From the NCBI GenBank assembly GCA_948468325.1, contig CAOKHR010000079.1, positions 1 through 8,989 on the forward strand: 8,989 nt of DNA, given 5' to 3'. The notes beneath the pieces were generated by a model. The model was not told the DNA's origin, searched no databases, and saw only the letters and a program-made list of their open reading frames with translations. Position numbers and translations under genes: made by a program. The stretch comes from an uncultured Lachnospiraceae bacterium (GTDB lineage: Bacteria > Bacillota > Clostridia > Lachnospirales > Lachnospiraceae). Each line of letters starts with the position of its first letter. Within the stretch, counting starts at the first letter, position 1. Positions 7,901-8,989 of the stretch are shown here, piece by piece.

Positions 7901-8382
7901 TTTAGCGCCGTCTTTTTTGCCTCGTCATAAAGTCCTTTTACCAGATACCGCTGCACTTCTCCGGCAAGGCATGCGCTAAGTGCAATAATTCCCTCGTGAT
8001 AGGTCAAAAGCACTTCCATATCTACTCTCGGCTTATAATAATAACCGTCCACAAAACCCCTGGAAACAATTTTGACCAGATTGCTGTAGCCCGTATCATT
8101 TTCGGCTAAAAGCACCAGATGATAATACCGGTCCTCGCCATGGACGGTCTCTCTGTCAAATCTGGAATTGGGCGCAACATAAACCTCACAGCCCAATATC
8201 GGATTAATTCCCGCTTCTTTCGCTGCTTTGTAAAATTCAATTACTCCATACATAACGCCATGGTCAGTAATTGCCGCCGCATTCATTCCCAGCTCTTTTA
8301 CTCTGGCAACGTATTCTTTTATCTTATTCGATCCATCCAGAAGACTATATTCCGTATGGACATGCAAATGGGTAAATGCCAT
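4909..8382 (-). CDS. dnaE: DNA polymerase III subunit alpha, DnaE type
   Basis: DnaE is a C-family replicative polymerase. In Firmicutes it usually works beside PolC, extending primers before hand-off. The 1157-residue length is full. An N-terminal PHP domain (about 1-280) starts with HLHVH (5-9) and keeps ITDH (38-41), GCEVY around Glu66, His88 and a later NDVH, so metal binding there looks possible. The polymerase core has GPGRGSAAG (355-363), the catalytic pair in MPDIDVDF (Asp399 and Asp401) and the third acidic residue in KMDFLGLRTL (Asp550). YRPGPM (629-634) and FNKSHAAAYA (from 748) follow. A helix-hairpin-helix region lies near 820-880 and an OB-fold near 990-1070. There is no inserted DnaQ-type exonuclease, which sets it apart from PolC. 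The ATG at 8382 has GGGG 7 nt upstream and follows dut by 31 nt. Confidence 0.98.
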   Translation of the reverse strand: MAFTHLHVHTEYSLLDGSNKIKEYVARVKELGMNAAAITDHGVMYGVIEFYKAAKEAGINPILGCEVYVAPNSRFDRETVHGEDRYYHLVLLAENDTGYSNLVKIVSRGFVDGYYYKPRVDMEVLLTYHEGIIALSACLAGEVQRYLVKGLYDEAKKTALKYQKCFGKGSFFLELQDHGIAQQQTVNQQLLRLSKETGIELVATNDVHYTYEEDADSHDILLCLQTGKKLADENRMRYEGGQYYVKSEEEMRKLFPYAQEAVSNTQKIADRCHVEIEFGKTKLPDFPVPDGFTTYEFLEKLCYEGLKERYTDVTEELKERLRYELDVIRNMGYVEYFLIVWDYIRFARENGIIVGPGRGSAAGSLVSYTTGITNIDPIRYHLIFERFLNPERISMPDIDVDFCFERRQEVIDYVIDKYGRDCVTQIVTFGTLAARGVIRDVGRVMDLPYAFVDVIAKGIPNELGITIEKALKMNPELRTRYENDESVKRLIDMSKRLEGLPRHSSTHAAGVVISQKPMEEYVPLCLGIDGMLTTQFTMTTIEELGLLKMDFLGLRTLTVILNAVKMAEKNHGISLDIDKIDFDDKKVFESLGTGKTDGVFQLESAGMKNFMKELKPQNLEDIIAGIALYRPGPMDFIPAYIRGKNQSGKIAYDCPQLEPILEPTYGCIVYQEQVMQIVRDLAGYTLGRSDLVRRAMSKKKQSVMEQERKNFVYGNQEENVPGCLANGIEEKTANKIFDEMIDFAKYAFNKSHAAAYAVVAYQTAYLKYYYPVEYMAALMTSVQDHVTKVSEYILTCRKMGIEILPPDINEGESEFSVSGNKIRYGLSAIKSVGRPVIAAILEERQRGGKFSSLRDFLSRMSGSEVNKRAVENFIKAGAMDNLAGTRKQKMFSYVSMMDGISQEKKNSMTGQMSLFDLVSEEERKEYEDVLPDVGEYEKELLLGFEKEVLGVYISGHPLEEYEGCWRKNITAVTADFLLDEETGATKVRDGERVTVGGMITDKTVKYTKNNQAMAFLTVEDLFGTVEVVVFPRDYEKNQMLMQKEEKVFIRGRANVEEEKNGKVICEKVYPFDAAKRELWIQFADKEAFKTKEEELYGALADSDGNDEVVIYLSSDKAIKRLPASRSVCIDKKLQEKLAEKFGAKNVKVVEKAIENRG

Positions 8383-8413
8383 CGTAATACCCCGTTTCTT
8401 TCATCCGGACAGA

Positions 8414-8848
8414 CTACTGTTTTCCCGTACTTCCAAACCCGCCGCGGCTTTCATTTTCCAGTTTTTTACATTCTTCAAACACAATCACCGGCTGGTGTTT
8501 AAAAATACGGAACTGACAGATTCTGTCATTTTTCTCAATTACCGTATCCCTTGTGGCATAAACAGGCATACGCCACATATCTTCATCTCCGCAGTAAGAA
8601 TGATCGATAATCCCGACACTGTTTGTCTGCAGAATTCCATAATTTTTAAAGGTGGAACTTCTGGGCACCAGATGTCCCTCATATCCATTGGGAAGCTGCA
8701 TGGCAACGCCTAACGGAATTAACCGGAACTCGCCTGCTTTTAATTCCACCCGTTCCGACGCGCGCAGATCAATCCAGTCAGATTTCCCGTCTATATATCT
8801 TAACTTTTCCACATCGTCTGAAAAATACTTAATTCGAATTGTCTCCAT
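8414..8848 (-). CDS. dut: Deoxyuridine 5'-triphosphate nucleotidohydrolase (dUTPase)
   Basis: dUTPase cleaves dUTP to dUMP and pyrophosphate, keeping uracil out of DNA and supplying dUMP for dTMP synthesis. The 144-residue product has the five motifs of the trimeric family: DWIDLRA (24-30) in place of the more usual AGxDLxA, PRSSTFKNYGI (62-72), SVGIIDHSYCG (77-87) with catalytic Asp82 and base-contacting Tyr85, NDRICQF (108-114), and the C-terminal RGGFGSTG arm (135-142). The DW variant of motif 1 and the CGDEDMWRMPVYATRDT stretch are, from memory, typical of clostridial and some phage enzymes, so I read it as a subfamily trait. The ATG at 8848 lies 6 nt beyond the gpsA stop. The best Shine-Dalgarno match, GGGAG (8861-8865), lies inside gpsA at a long 12-nt spacing, which suggests translational coupling. 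Placement just ahead of dnaE fits a role in DNA synthesis. Confidence 0.95.
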   Translation of the reverse strand: METIRIKYFSDDVEKLRYIDGKSDWIDLRASERVELKAGEFRLIPLGVAMQLPNGYEGHLVPRSSTFKNYGILQTNSVGIIDHSYCGDEDMWRMPVYATRDTVIEKNDRICQFRIFKHQPVIVFEECKKLENESRGGFGSTGKQ

Positions 8849-8854
8849 ATGATT

Positions 8855-8989
8855 TCACTGCTCCCATTCCAAATCACTGTGCTCTGTCTTTTTATCGCGC
8901 AGCATAAGCTCCGTTACTGCTTCTTTGGCAGGCTTGTTGTGAAACAAAACTTCGTTTACCTGTTCGATAATCGGCATGGATACCTGATA
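8855..8989 (-). CDS. gpsA: NAD(P)-dependent glycerol-3-phosphate dehydrogenase, C-terminal fragment
   Basis: Only the last 44 codons and the TGA stop are in the window; the gene continues past the right edge, and the frame is open to it. The readable tail contains MPIIEQVNEVLF, then NKPAKEAVTELMLRDKKTE, which fits the end of GpsA proteins (MPI.E.V..VLF.GK.P.EAV..LM.R..K.E). GpsA reduces dihydroxyacetone phosphate to sn-glycerol 3-phosphate for membrane lipid synthesis in the cytoplasm. The cofactor-binding and catalytic domains are outside the window, so the call rests on a short tail. The 6-nt gap to dut implies one transcript. Confidence 0.85.
   Translation of the reverse strand, partial: YQVSMPIIEQVNEVLFHNKPAKEAVTELMLRDKKTEHSDLEWEQ

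Overview
This window reads as conserved chromosome of a low-to-medium-GC Gram-positive anaerobe of the class Clostridia, most likely a Lachnospiraceae-type organism. The basis is protein character (GpsA, a clostridial-type dUTPase, DnaE, PfkA, trigger factor and ClpP/ClpX that look like that group), AGGAGG-type ribosome binding sites and short intergenic gaps. The family-level call is an inference from remembered protein character, not from a search. Every convincing gene lies on the minus strand, so transcription runs from the right edge to the left.

From right to left the order is: the last 44 codons of gpsA (8855-8989, cut by the window edge), dut (8414-8848), dnaE (4909-8382), pfkA (3871-4845), tig (2511-3800), clpP (1855-2442) and clpX (535-1830). 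Gaps are 6, 31, 63, 70, 68 and 24 nt. I see no convincing terminator between any of them. A good sigma-A promoter (TTGTAA, 17 nt, TATAAT) sits in the pfkA-tig gap. A GC-rich hairpin sits between tig and clpP, and a factor-independent terminator follows clpX. The layout suggests two adjoining or overlapping units: gpsA-dut-dnaE-pfkA (phospholipid precursor, dNTP sanitation, replication, glycolysis) and tig-clpP-clpX (nascent-chain folding and regulated proteolysis). All six complete proteins look full-length and carry their expected catalytic or binding motifs.

The unusual part is the roughly 480-bp left end, downstream of the clpX terminator. It has no credible gene but is dense in repeats. 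A 140-bp foldback element (291-430) has 21-bp terminal inverted repeats and internal hairpins. A second, diverged copy lies in opposite orientation at 1-81, cut by the window edge, and shares a perfect 41-bp block. A CGTCCCCA octamer occurs three times. This resembles a MITE-like or REP-like non-autonomous repeat cluster. I found no transposase, CRISPR array, defence system, tRNA, rRNA or riboswitch. I do not claim a new protein system here; the repeat family is the best candidate for something poorly described.
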